From Streptomyces sp. LHD-70 (GTDB lineage Bacteria; Actinomycetota; Actinomycetes; Streptomycetales; Streptomycetaceae), in the NCBI RefSeq assembly GCF_031157275.1, contig NZ_JAVIFW010000003.1, positions 62,001 to 126,000 on the forward strand: 64,000 bases of DNA. Reading direction: 5' to 3'. The translations under genes and the position numbers were made by a program. Of the stretch, positions 44,130 to 52,148 are shown piece by piece; position 1 is the stretch's first letter; each line of letters begins with the position of its first letter. Under the pieces are notes generated by a model. The model was given only the letters and a program-made list of their open reading frames with translations, made no database searches and had not been told where the DNA came from.

Positions 44130-45458
44130 ATGGATGACAGTGCAATCGTGACGGCCGAACAGCTCCCGAGGACTGCCGCAGCGGCTTCGCAGGCCGCCCA
44201 TATCGGCGGGCCGGACACGGTCCTCACCGATGCCCAGGTGGCGGAGTTCGTCACCGAGCAGCTCTCCGGCGCAGACCTGGACGGGCAGAGTGTCTGCGTC
44301 GTCGTGCCCGATGCCACGCGCAGCTGCCCGCTGCCGCTCCTGCTTTCCGCCGTGCACGGCGCGCTGGCCGGGCGGGTGAGCCGACTGACGGTGCTGATCG
44401 CTTTGGGCACCCACGCGGCGATGGGCGAGGTCCAGCTGGCCAGACACCTCGGTTACCCGGAAGGCGACCTGGCGGCTCGGTACCCGGGCATGACCGTCCT
44501 GAACCACGAGTGGTGGGACCCGGAGACCTTCGCCTCGCTCGGCACCATCTCCGCCGACCGGATCGGGGAGCTGTCCGGCGGACTGCTGCGCCACGCCGTC
44601 GACGTCCGCCTCAACCGTGCAGTCGTCGACCACGACGCGACCCTCGTCCTCGGCCCGGTCTTCCCGCACGAAGTGGTCGGGTTCTCCGGTGGCAACAAGT
44701 ACTTCTTCCCCGGCGTCGCGGGCGCCGACATCATCGACCTCTCGCACTGGCTCGGCGCACTCATCACCAGCGCCGACATCATCGGCACCCGCGGCATCAC
44801 CCCCGTACGCGCCCTGATCAACGAGGCGGCCGGTCTCATCCCCGGCCGCCGCCTGGCGCTCTGTGTCGTCGCGCAGTCCGGCTCGGGTGCGCTGCACTCC
44901 GCGTCCTTCGGTACACCCGAGGCCGCCTGGGCCGCAGCCGCCGACGTCTCCGCCGAGACGCACGTGCGCTATCTCGAAGCGCCCGTCAAGCGAGTGCTGT
45001 CGATCATGCCGGACAAGTACGAGGACATCTGGACGGCCGCCAAGGGCTTCTACAAGCTGGAGCCGGTGGTGGCCGACGGCGGCGAAGTGATCCTCTACGC
45101 CCCGCACGTGACCACCATCTCCGAGATGCACCCGGAGATCGCCGAGATCGGATACCACTGCCGGGACTACTTCACCAAGCAGTGGGACCGCTTCAAGGAC
45201 CTGCACTGGGGCGTGCTCGCACACTCCACCCACCTGCGGGGGGCCGGTACGTACGACGAGGAGACCGGTGAGCGTCTGCGCGTCACCGTCACGCTCGCCA
45301 CCGGCATTCCGGAGGAGGTCGTACGAGGGGCGAACCTCAACCACCTCGACCCCGACTCGGTGGACATCGCGGCGTACGAGGCCGATCCGGACACCATGGT
45401 CGTCCCTCAGGCCGGCGAGGTCCTGTACCGGCTGAGGGACGACCACGGGGAGTCGTAG
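44130..45458 (+). CDS. LarA-family nickel-pincer-dependent racemase/epimerase (candidate mannonate/gluconate 2-epimerase)
   Basis: A 442-residue LarA/DUF2088 protein. Residues that bind or act with the nickel-pincer nucleotide in lactate racemase are all present: Asp61 and Arg64 (PDATRSCP), His95 (GTHAAMGE), His180 and Lys190 (PHEVVGFSGGNKYFFPG) and His206 (LSHWLG). The spacing from His180 to His206 is the same as in L. plantarum LarA. The family racemises or epimerises 2-hydroxyacids. Here it is divergent from uxaC, shares its operator, and cofactor genes lie 5-8 kb downstream. Because mannonate dehydratase is missing and gluconokinase present, conversion of D-mannonate to D-gluconate is the best hypothesis. 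Plain lactate racemase is the alternative. ATG 44130. Confidence 0.85.
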   Translation: MDDSAIVTAEQLPRTAAAASQAAHIGGPDTVLTDAQVAEFVTEQLSGADLDGQSVCVVVPDATRSCPLPLLLSAVHGALAGRVSRLTVLIALGTHAAMGEVQLARHLGYPEGDLAARYPGMTVLNHEWWDPETFASLGTISADRIGELSGGLLRHAVDVRLNRAVVDHDATLVLGPVFPHEVVGFSGGNKYFFPGVAGADIIDLSHWLGALITSADIIGTRGITPVRALINEAAGLIPGRRLALCVVAQSGSGALHSASFGTPEAAWAAAADVSAETHVRYLEAPVKRVLSIMPDKYEDIWTAAKGFYKLEPVVADGGEVILYAPHVTTISEMHPEIAEIGYHCRDYFTKQWDRFKDLHWGVLAHSTHLRGAGTYDEETGERLRVTVTLATGIPEEVVRGANLNHLDPDSVDIAAYEADPDTMVVPQAGEVLYRLRDDHGES

Positions 45459-45473
45459 CGCCCGCGCACGAGC

Positions 45474-46535
45474 TCAAGGGGCGGGCGTCTCGGAGGCCTG
45501 CGTGGCCGACGGCTTCCGCCCCCGGCGCGCCGTCGACTGCCGTACCACCAGGCGGGTCGGCAGGATCGCCGACTTGCCGGGGTGCGCCTGGGAGTCGCCC
45601 AACTCGGCCAGCAGTGTGCGGACCGCGGTGTGGCCCTGTATGCGGGCCGGCGTGGCAATCGTCGTCAGCTCCGGCGTGACCAGTCCGGACCCGCTGATGT
45701 TGTCGAACCCGACCACACTGAGTTCGCGCGGCAGTTGAACGCCGGAGGCCTGCAGCCCGCGCATCAGGCCGATGGCCATCTGGTCGTTGTACGCGATGAC
45801 CGCGGAGGACTTCGGCCGGCCCAGCTCCCCGGCGGCCTGCAGCCCACCCGCCACCGTCGGAGGGTACGCAACGGTGCGGTTCACCCGTACACCCAGGTCC
45901 GACGCCGCCTCGCGCAGCGCGCGCCAGCGCACCCCGCTCGCCCAGGAGGCCTCGGGCCCCGACACGTAGGTGATCGTGCGGTGGCCCAGCTCGCTCAGGT
46001 GTTCCGCAGCCTGGCGCATCCCGTCCATGTCGTCGTTGACCAAGCTCGTGACATCGCTGACCACGCGGTTCAGCACGATCAGTGGCCGCTGTTTGGCGAT
46101 CATGCGGATCGCCGAGTCCGACATACGGGAACTGGCCAGCACGATCCCCTCCACCGCAGGCAGGGTGCGCTCCAAGGACTCGCGCTCCAGCTGGTCCGAC
46201 TCCTGGGCGTCCACCAGCAGGATCAGGTAGCCGGCCTCGCGTGCGGCCTTCTGCGCCCCGATGACGATCTCCGCGAAGACCGGATTGGCGATGTCGGCGA
46301 TCACGCAGGCGATCAGCGTCGTGCGGCCGGTCGGCAGTGCGCGGGCCAGCGGGTTCGCGTGGTAGCCCAACTCCGCGGCGACCTGCCGGATGCGCTCTGC
46401 CGTGGCGGCGTTCACGCGGCCGGGGCGGGAGAATGCGCGGGAGACCGTCGACGGCGCCACGCCTGCGGCCGCCGCCACGTCGTAGATGGTCGGCGAGCGG
46501 GAGGCGCCCCCCTGCGGAGACGGTCTGTCTGCCAC
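45474..46535 (-). CDS. LacI-family repressor of the glucuronide regulon
   Basis: A 353-residue LacI/GalR protein. The N-terminal HTH TIYDVAAAAGVAPSTVSRAF and hinge NPLARALPTGRT are followed by a periplasmic-binding-protein-like sugar domain. The GTG start at 46535 has GGAG 6 bases upstream; the longer frame to 46673 would run through the operator and is rejected. It lies between the larA-like gene (convergent) and the beta-glucuronidase gene (divergent). The palindromes at 44062, 46639 and 48709 are its probable sites; glucuronide, glucuronate or a downstream acid would be the inducer. Confidence 0.92.
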   Translation of the reverse strand: MADRPSPQGGASRSPTIYDVAAAAGVAPSTVSRAFSRPGRVNAATAERIRQVAAELGYHANPLARALPTGRTTLIACVIADIANPVFAEIVIGAQKAAREAGYLILLVDAQESDQLERESLERTLPAVEGIVLASSRMSDSAIRMIAKQRPLIVLNRVVSDVTSLVNDDMDGMRQAAEHLSELGHRTITYVSGPEASWASGVRWRALREAASDLGVRVNRTVAYPPTVAGGLQAAGELGRPKSSAVIAYNDQMAIGLMRGLQASGVQLPRELSVVGFDNISGSGLVTPELTTIATPARIQGHTAVRTLLAELGDSQAHPGKSAILPTRLVVRQSTARRGRKPSATQASETPAP

Positions 46536-46638
46536 GAAAAGCTCCTGGTGGTCAAGGTTCTGTCGTGTCGGCGAGCGGATGGTGCGCAGGGCGGTGCCCA
46601 GTGTGTCCATGGGGAGTGCCCCGCTCCAGGGCAATAGA

Positions 46639-46654
46639 TGGCAACCGCTTGCCA
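46639..46654. promoter_or_regulatory. LacI-type operator upstream of lacI and gusA
   Basis: TGGCAACCGCTTGCCA, with the same arms as the site at 44062. The right arm TTGCCA (46649-46654) could serve as a -35 element for beta-glucuronidase, with ATTAAT at 46673-46678 as -10 after 18 bases. Repressor binding would then occlude the promoter. The same TTGCCA/ATTAAT pair recurs before the transporter gene. Confidence 0.85.
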
Positions 46655-46738
46655 GTCTCCTGCTCGCGATCAATTAATTGAACGTTATACCCGGTACACA
46701 CCGCCGCGGCGATGCTGCATGACAGTCAGGAGCACGGA

Positions 46739-48523
46739 ATGCTGAGGCCCCAGGACACCGCAACGCGAGAGCGCAAGAACCTCAACGGACTCTGGGCCTT
46801 CCAGCTGGACGCTGAGGGCACAGGCCGGTCGGCGGGCTGGTGGCGGGATGCGCTCCCGGCATCGCGCGAGATGCCGGTACCGGCGAGCTACAACGACATC
46901 GTCCCCGACCTCGCGGTCCGCGACCACGTCGGCGACGCCTGGTACCAGACCACCGTGCGGGTCCCGAAGGGCTGGGCCGGCGACCGCGTCGTCCTGCGCT
47001 TCGACTCCGCCACGCACCGCGCCGTGGTCTGGGTGAACGACATGGAGGCCGCACGGCACGAGGGCGGCTACACACCCTTCGAGGCGGACATCACCGACCA
47101 CGTCACACCCGGCGCGGAAGCCCGCGTCACCGTGGTCGTCAACAACGAGCTGACCTGGGAGACGCTGCCGCCCGGCAAGGTCGAGGAGACCCCGCAGGGC
47201 CGCAGGCAGAAGTACTTCCACGACTTCTTCAACTACGCCGGCCTGCACCGCTCCGTATGGCTCTACTCCACTCCCGTCGCACACGTCAGCGACATCACCG
47301 TGGTCACCGGCCTGGAGGGCGCCGCGGGCACGGTGCGGTACACCGTGGTCGGCGAGGGCGCGGCGGACCACGCGGTCCGCGTCACGCTGCGCGACGCGGA
47401 CGGCGCGACCGTCGCGGAGGGAGAGGGCGCCGAGGGCACGCTGCGCGTCGAGGACGTGCACCGCTGGGCGCCGGGGGACGGCTACCTCTACGACCTGGAG
47501 GCCGCCCTCGTCGCCGCCGACGGCACGGTCGTGGACAGCTACCACCAGAGCGTCGGCGTCCGCACCGTCGAGGTCGACGGCACCCGCTTCCTCATCAACG
47601 GCGAGCCCTTCTACTTCACCGGCTTCGGCAAGCACGAGGACGCAGCGATCCGCGGCAAGGCGCACGACGACGCGCTGATGGTGCACGACTTCGAGCTGAT
47701 GGAGTGGCTGGGCGCCAACTCCTTCCGCACCTCGCACTACCCGTACGCCGAGGAGGTCCTGGACTACGCGGACCGGCACGGCATCGTCGTCATCGACGAG
47801 ACGGCCGCGGTCGGCATCAACCTGGGCGTCGCGGGCGGCATTCTCGGTGACGTCAAGGGCGTGACCTTCTCCGACGACACCATGGGCGAGCCGCTGCAGC
47901 GCACCCACCTGCAGGCGATCCGCGAGCTGATCGCGCGCGACAAGAACCACCCGAGTGTCGTGCTCTGGTCCATCGCCAACGAGCCGGAGTCGGACACTCC
48001 CGAGTCCCGGAAGTACTTCGAGCCGCTGTTCGCCGAGGCCCGCAGCCTGGACCCCACCCGCCCGATCGGCTTCGTCAACGTCATGCTGGCCCCCGCCGGC
48101 AAGTGCGTGGTCAGCGACCTCGCCGACGTCCTCATGATCAACCGCTACTACGGCTGGTATGTGAACACCGGTGATCTGGCGGCCGCCGAGGCCGCCCTCG
48201 AAACGGAGCTGCGTGCCTGGGTGGAGGGCCAGGGCAAGCCGATCATCATGACCGAGTACGGTGCGGACACCGTCCCCGGCCTGCACTCCGTCGTCGACAT
48301 GCCCTGGAGCGAGGAGTACCAGGACAACCTGCTGGCGATGTACCACCGGGTCTTCGACCGCATCGACGCCGTCGTCGGTGAGCAGATCTGGAACTTCGCC
48401 GACTTCGCGACCTCGCCCGGCATCTTCCGGGTCGACGGCAACAAGAAGGGTGTCTTCACCCGCGAGCGGCGCCCGAAGGGCACCGCGTTCACCCTGCGCC
48501 GCCGCTGGAACAAGGACGCCTGA
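46739..48523 (+). CDS. Beta-glucuronidase (GH2)
   Basis: A 594-residue GH2 enzyme resembling E. coli UidA along its whole length, including LRPxxTxTRE at the start, YFHDFFNYAGLHRSV and NRYYGWYVNTGDLAAAE. The acid/base Glu415 (SIANEPES), the nucleophile Glu506 (IMTEYGAD) and the glucuronate-carboxylate motif NKKG at 568-571 are present, which marks a true glucuronidase rather than a galactosidase. There is no signal peptide, so it acts on imported glucuronides in the cytosol. ATG 46739 has AGGAG 6 bases upstream. Confidence 0.95.
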   Translation: MLRPQDTATRERKNLNGLWAFQLDAEGTGRSAGWWRDALPASREMPVPASYNDIVPDLAVRDHVGDAWYQTTVRVPKGWAGDRVVLRFDSATHRAVVWVNDMEAARHEGGYTPFEADITDHVTPGAEARVTVVVNNELTWETLPPGKVEETPQGRRQKYFHDFFNYAGLHRSVWLYSTPVAHVSDITVVTGLEGAAGTVRYTVVGEGAADHAVRVTLRDADGATVAEGEGAEGTLRVEDVHRWAPGDGYLYDLEAALVAADGTVVDSYHQSVGVRTVEVDGTRFLINGEPFYFTGFGKHEDAAIRGKAHDDALMVHDFELMEWLGANSFRTSHYPYAEEVLDYADRHGIVVIDETAAVGINLGVAGGILGDVKGVTFSDDTMGEPLQRTHLQAIRELIARDKNHPSVVLWSIANEPESDTPESRKYFEPLFAEARSLDPTRPIGFVNVMLAPAGKCVVSDLADVLMINRYYGWYVNTGDLAAAEAALETELRAWVEGQGKPIIMTEYGADTVPGLHSVVDMPWSEEYQDNLLAMYHRVFDRIDAVVGEQIWNFADFATSPGIFRVDGNKKGVFTRERRPKGTAFTLRRRWNKDA

Positions 48524-48558
48524 CCCGCTCCCTCCCAGGCGTGGCCGCCCGCCGCTCC

Positions 48559-48598
48559 GCCCTCCGCAGACCGGCCCGTCGGCCCGTCTGCGGAGGGC
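48559..48598 (+). terminator. Terminator hairpin after beta-glucuronidase
   Basis: A perfect 13-bp inverted repeat (GCCCTCCGCAGAC at 48559-48571, complement at 48586-48598) with a 14-base loop starts 36 bases after the beta-glucuronidase stop. It implies that the transporter downstream uses its own promoter. Confidence 0.7.
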
Positions 48599-48708
48599 GT
48601 CTGCGTTCATGGGCTGGGGCGCGCGGCGCCCGGGGTGGCCCGGGTCGGCGCTTCAGAGGGGAACGGCGGCCGTGTGCGAGCCGCGCGGACGGCCCGCCGG
48701 GCAACAAA

Positions 48709-48724
48709 CGGCAACCGCTTGCCA
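48709..48724. promoter_or_regulatory. LacI-type operator upstream of the glucuronide transporter
   Basis: CGGCAACCGCTTGCCA differs from the 46639 site only in the first base. TTGCCA (48719-48724) followed after 17 bases by ATTAAT (48742-48747) repeats the promoter geometry seen before beta-glucuronidase. The transporter ATG is at 48960, so the mRNA would have a leader of about 200 bases with no recognised structure. Confidence 0.85.
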
Positions 48725-48959
48725 ACGCTCACGGCCGGCTCATTAATGGACTCTTACATCCCCGTGACACCACCGGTCATCCAGCCACTCAACGGCAACG
48801 ACCGGACGCCACCGGCTGCCGCGCGGGCTCTTCTCACGCGGCACCGCGGATCCAAGCCGCCCCCCCCGCGCGTCCGAGCGCCGACAGGCGCCAGGGCACT
48901 GCTCAGCCCCGCCCCTTACCCATCAGGCAACGATGCCTGCCCACTCAGGGAGCAACAGT

Positions 48960-50339
48960 ATGAAGCTCCGCGCCTCCACCGTCCTCGGCTACGGAGCCGG
49001 TGACGCTGCGAACAATCTCGCCTTCAGCCTCTCCGGCATGTTTCTCCTGCTGTACTACACCGATGTCGTAGGGCTTTCGGCCGCAGCCGTCGGCACCTTG
49101 ATTCTCCTCGTACGCGTATGGGACGCCTTCGCCGATATCTTCGCCGGACGCATGGTGGACCGGATGAGCTCCCGCTGGGGCAAGTTCCGGCCCTTCATCC
49201 TGTTCGGCGCGGTGCCGCTGCTCCTGCTGAACGTCGCGGTCTTCAACGTCCCGGACATGTCCCAGGGCGCCCAGCTGGTCTACGCATACGTCACTTACGC
49301 CCTGCTCGGCCTCGCCTACAGCCTGGTGAACATCCCCTACGGTTCACTCGCCACCGCGATGACCCAGGAGCCGTCCGAACGCGCGAAGCTCGCCGCCATC
49401 CGCGGTGTCGGCGCCCAGGCGGTCATCATCGTCCTGGTCATCGCGATCTCCCCCGCCCTCAAGAGCAGCGGCAGTGGCCTGCAGAGCTTGTTCACGAACA
49501 TCACCTGGATCTTCGTGGGCGCCGGCGCGCTGCTTTATCTGTGCACCTTCCTCACGGCCAGGGAGCGCGTCGAGCGCAGCGTCGTCCAGGTCTCCTTCCG
49601 CCAGACCGTGGCCGCGCTCAAGGGCAACCGGCCCCTGTACGTCCTGTGCGCCAACACCGTCGTCGTCCTGAGCGGCCTGTTCGCCCTACAGGCCGCGGGC
49701 GCCTTCTACGCCCGCGATGTGCTCGGCGACCCGAGGCTCTACATCGTGCTCTTCCTCGTCAGCGCCGTGATGAACTTCGCGATCGCACCGCTGATGCCGC
49801 GCATCGTCAAGTCGTTCGGCAAGCGGAACGCCTACATCGCGGCGGGTGGACTCACGGTCGTCGGCGGCGTCGGTACGTTTCTGCTGCCCGCCACCCCGGT
49901 GGCGCTGCCGATCGTCGCCTGGACTCTGCACAGCACGGGCTTGGCCATCGTGTCCGCCCTGCTCTGGGCGCTCGAGGCGGACACCGTGGAGTACGGCGAA
50001 TGGAAGAGCGGGGTTCGGACGGAGGGCGCCACATACGCGGTGTTCTCCTTCACCCGCAAGATCTCCCAGGCCATCGGTGCGGCCGTCGCCTCGTACGCCC
50101 TCGCGATCGGCGGGTACGAGGCCGGCGCAGCGCACCTGACCGACGGAGCCCTCACGGGCATCCGCTTCGCTGCCGGCGCGGTGCCCGCGATCACGGCACT
50201 GATCGCCATCGCGATCATGTGGCGATACCCGCTGACCGACAGCAGGTTCCAGGAGATCGTCCGAGAGATGGCCGAGCGCCGGGAGAAGGAGTCCAGGGAC
50301 GCGGCGCCCGCCGTCGCACCCATGTCCAGTACGGCGTAG
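48960..50339 (+). CDS. Glucuronide transporter, GPH family (UidB-like)
   Basis: A 459-residue, 12-segment glycoside-pentoside-hexuronide:cation symporter. It follows E. coli UidB closely: LGYGAGDAANNLAFSLSG, LLLVRVWDAFADIFAGR, RWGKFRPFILFG, YSLVNIPYGSLATAMTQ, ALEADTVEYGEWKSGVR and FSFTRKISQAIG. It would import intact glucuronides for the cytosolic beta-glucuronidase. ATG 48960 has GGGAG upstream. The gene is followed by the larE and larB genes on the same strand after 103 bases, so cofactor genes may be co-induced with uptake. Confidence 0.93.
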   Translation: MKLRASTVLGYGAGDAANNLAFSLSGMFLLLYYTDVVGLSAAAVGTLILLVRVWDAFADIFAGRMVDRMSSRWGKFRPFILFGAVPLLLLNVAVFNVPDMSQGAQLVYAYVTYALLGLAYSLVNIPYGSLATAMTQEPSERAKLAAIRGVGAQAVIIVLVIAISPALKSSGSGLQSLFTNITWIFVGAGALLYLCTFLTARERVERSVVQVSFRQTVAALKGNRPLYVLCANTVVVLSGLFALQAAGAFYARDVLGDPRLYIVLFLVSAVMNFAIAPLMPRIVKSFGKRNAYIAAGGLTVVGGVGTFLLPATPVALPIVAWTLHSTGLAIVSALLWALEADTVEYGEWKSGVRTEGATYAVFSFTRKISQAIGAAVASYALAIGGYEAGAAHLTDGALTGIRFAAGAVPAITALIAIAIMWRYPLTDSRFQEIVREMAERREKESRDAAPAVAPMSSTA

Positions 50340-50345
50340 TGAAGT

Positions 50346-50411
50346 CGGCGGAGGCGCCACCCCGGCGGAGGCGCCACCGCCACGACGGCGCGACCTTGAA
50401 GCGGTGGCGCC
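50346..50411. repeat. Direct repeat and hairpin ahead of larE
   Basis: CGGCGGAGGCGCCACC occurs twice, at 50346-50361 and 50363-50378. The second copy overlaps GGCGCCACCGC (50370-50380), which pairs perfectly with GCGGTGGCGCC at 50401-50411 across a 20-base loop. The hairpin ends 21 bases before the larE Shine-Dalgarno. It may attenuate transcription from the transporter gene or merely be an intergenic repeat. Confidence 0.6.
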
Positions 50412-50442
50412 GCCGCTGACCCTGATGTTGATGGAGGCAAGG

Positions 50443-51315
50443 ATGACAACCCACGATGCGCACCGCCTCGACGGTGCCGACGCGGCGGCGGCGGCCGCTG
50501 TCACCGAACTGCTGCATGGCGCCGCGCCACTCGGCGTAGCCTTCTCCGGCGGCGTGGACTCCTCCCTGCTGCTCGCTCTCGCCGTACGTGCACTCGGCGC
50601 CGGTCAGGTCGTCGCGGTCCTGGGCGTCTCACCCAGCCTCGCCGCCGACGAGCGCATGGCAGCACATGACGTGGCTGCCTACGTAGGCGCTCGGGTCGTC
50701 GAAGTCCACACGTACGAAGGGGAGTCGGCGGCCTACCGTGCCAACGGCCCGGACCGCTGCTTCCACTGCAAGGACGAGCTGTTCACCCGGATCTCCGACG
50801 AGGTCGTCGCCGCCCACGGCTTGGCCGCGGTCGCATACGGCGAGAACGCCGACGACGCCCGACGTCCTGACCGGCCCGGCAGTCGTGCCGCGACCGACCA
50901 CCGGGTGCTGCGGCCGCTCGCCGACGCCGGTCTCGACAAGGCGGCCGTCCGCCGTCTTGCCCGCGCCCTCGGACTGCCCAGCGCCGACAAGCCCGCCGCG
51001 CCCTGCCTGGCATCCCGCATCCCGCACTTCGAGGAGGTCACGCCCGCCAAGCTCGGCCAGATCGAGCAGGCCGAAAAGGCCCTGCGGGCACTTGGCTTCA
51101 CCGACTCCCGGGTCCGCCATCACGGCGACATCGCCCGCCTCGAACTGCCCGCTCACGACATCGCTCGCGCCGCCTCGCCCGACCTCCGCGGTGCCGTTCT
51201 GGACGCGGTGAAGGCCGCGGGTTTCCGTATGGTCGCGGTGGATCTGGCCGGCATCCAGTCCGGTGCGTTCACCCTTCCGCTGGTGGGCGTGAAGGGAGGC
51301 ACGGACCGTGTCTGA
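50443..51315 (+). CDS. larE: ATP-dependent sacrificial sulfur transferase LarE
   Basis: A 290-residue PP-loop protein. The ATP motif SGGVDSS is at 35-41, and the Cys that donates sulfur in single-Cys LarE proteins corresponds to Cys188 in APCLASRIPHFEEVT. An extra RCFHCK pair lies near 106-109. LarE sulfurates the pyridinium dicarboxylate nucleotide during nickel-pincer cofactor synthesis. ATG 50443 follows GGAGG at 50433-50437, so the longer frame from 50404 is rejected. The stop overlaps the larB start. Confidence 0.93.
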   Translation: MTTHDAHRLDGADAAAAAAVTELLHGAAPLGVAFSGGVDSSLLLALAVRALGAGQVVAVLGVSPSLAADERMAAHDVAAYVGARVVEVHTYEGESAAYRANGPDRCFHCKDELFTRISDEVVAAHGLAAVAYGENADDARRPDRPGSRAATDHRVLRPLADAGLDKAAVRRLARALGLPSADKPAAPCLASRIPHFEEVTPAKLGQIEQAEKALRALGFTDSRVRHHGDIARLELPAHDIARAASPDLRGAVLDAVKAAGFRMVAVDLAGIQSGAFTLPLVGVKGGTDRV

Positions 51316-52039
51316 GACCACTCGCGACGAGGCCGTACCGCACCGTCCCTCCGACATCCGGCAGCCCCCTCCGGACCTGGCCGCCATCGCCGACCTCGAC
51401 CACGGCCGGGCCGGCCGTCGCGGCTACCCGGAAGCGATCTACTGCGAAGGGAAGACGCCGCCCCAGGTCGCGGCCATCGCCGCCGCTGTACGGGAGCGAG
51501 GCTCGGGACCGGTCACCCTCTTCACCCGTGCCGATGAGGAACACGCCAAGGCCGTCCTCGCCGAACTGCCCGACGCCCACTACGACACCGAAGCCCGGCT
51601 GCTCGCCTGGCCGCCCACGGCACCCAGTCCCACCGGCGGCAAGGTGGTCATCGCCTGTGCCGGAACGTCCGACATCCCTGTGGCGCGTGAGGCGTTGCTG
51701 ACCGCTCGCTACCTCGGCCGCGCCACCGAGCTGATCGTCGATGTCGGAGTGGCGGGTCTGCACCGCGTCCTGGGGAAGCTCGACGTCCTGCGCGCGGCGC
51801 GGGCGGTGGTCGTCGTCGCGGGGATGGACGGTGCCCTGCCCAGCGTGGTGGCCGGGCTGGTCGCCGCTCCCGTCGTCGCGGTACCGACTTCCGTCGGCTA
51901 CGGCGCTGCGTTCGGCGGGGTGGCACCGCTGCTGTCCATGCTCAACGCCTGCTCACCGGGCGTGGCGGTCGTCAACATCGACAACGGTTACGGGGGAGGG
52001 CACTTGGCCGCCCAGATCGCCGCTCCGTCCGACGGCTGA
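51308..52039 (+). CDS. larB: Nickel-pincer cofactor carboxylase/hydrolase LarB
   Basis: A 243-residue LarB protein with an AIR carboxylase (PurE)-like C-terminal domain. Landmarks are DHGRAGRRGYPEAIYCEGK at the N-terminus, ACAGTSDIPVAREALLTA, VVVVAGMDGALPSVVAGL and PTSVGYGAAFGG. LarB carboxylates nicotinic acid adenine dinucleotide and cleaves the phosphoanhydride, the first cofactor step. The GTG at 51308 overlaps the larE stop. Its last codons begin a 56-bp repeat shared with the end of the convergent larC. Confidence 0.93.
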   Translation: MSETTRDEAVPHRPSDIRQPPPDLAAIADLDHGRAGRRGYPEAIYCEGKTPPQVAAIAAAVRERGSGPVTLFTRADEEHAKAVLAELPDAHYDTEARLLAWPPTAPSPTGGKVVIACAGTSDIPVAREALLTARYLGRATELIVDVGVAGLHRVLGKLDVLRAARAVVVVAGMDGALPSVVAGLVAAPVVAVPTSVGYGAAFGGVAPLLSMLNACSPGVAVVNIDNGYGGGHLAAQIAAPSDG

Positions 52040-52148
52040 CCGGGGGCGGCCCGAGCTGTCGTTCGGTGTCGCGTCACGCTCCGTCCGACGGTTGACCGGG
52101 GGCGCCGGAGGTTGTCCTCCGGTGTCGCGTCACGCTCCGTCCGACGGC
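52021..52148. repeat. 56-bp direct repeat at the larB/larC convergent junction
   Basis: A unit starting CGCTCCGTCCGACGG begins at 52021, 52077 and 52133: two full 56-base copies and a 15-base third. The first copy contains the last larB codons and stop; the third encodes the last larC codons on the other strand. CCGTCCGACGG is itself partly self-complementary. The array looks like local duplication of the shared 3' ends. Confidence 0.85.

Noticed and set aside
42501..45446. Very long overlapping frames on both strands across uxaC and larA (over 900 codons each).
   Set aside because: They arise from high-GC codon bias opposite and upstream of real genes; the portions outside uxaC and larA have no family signals and would cross the shared operator.
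46536..46673. N-terminal extension of the LacI protein.
   Set aside because: It would translate through the operator at 46639; GTG 46535 has a proper ribosome-binding site directly before the HTH domain.
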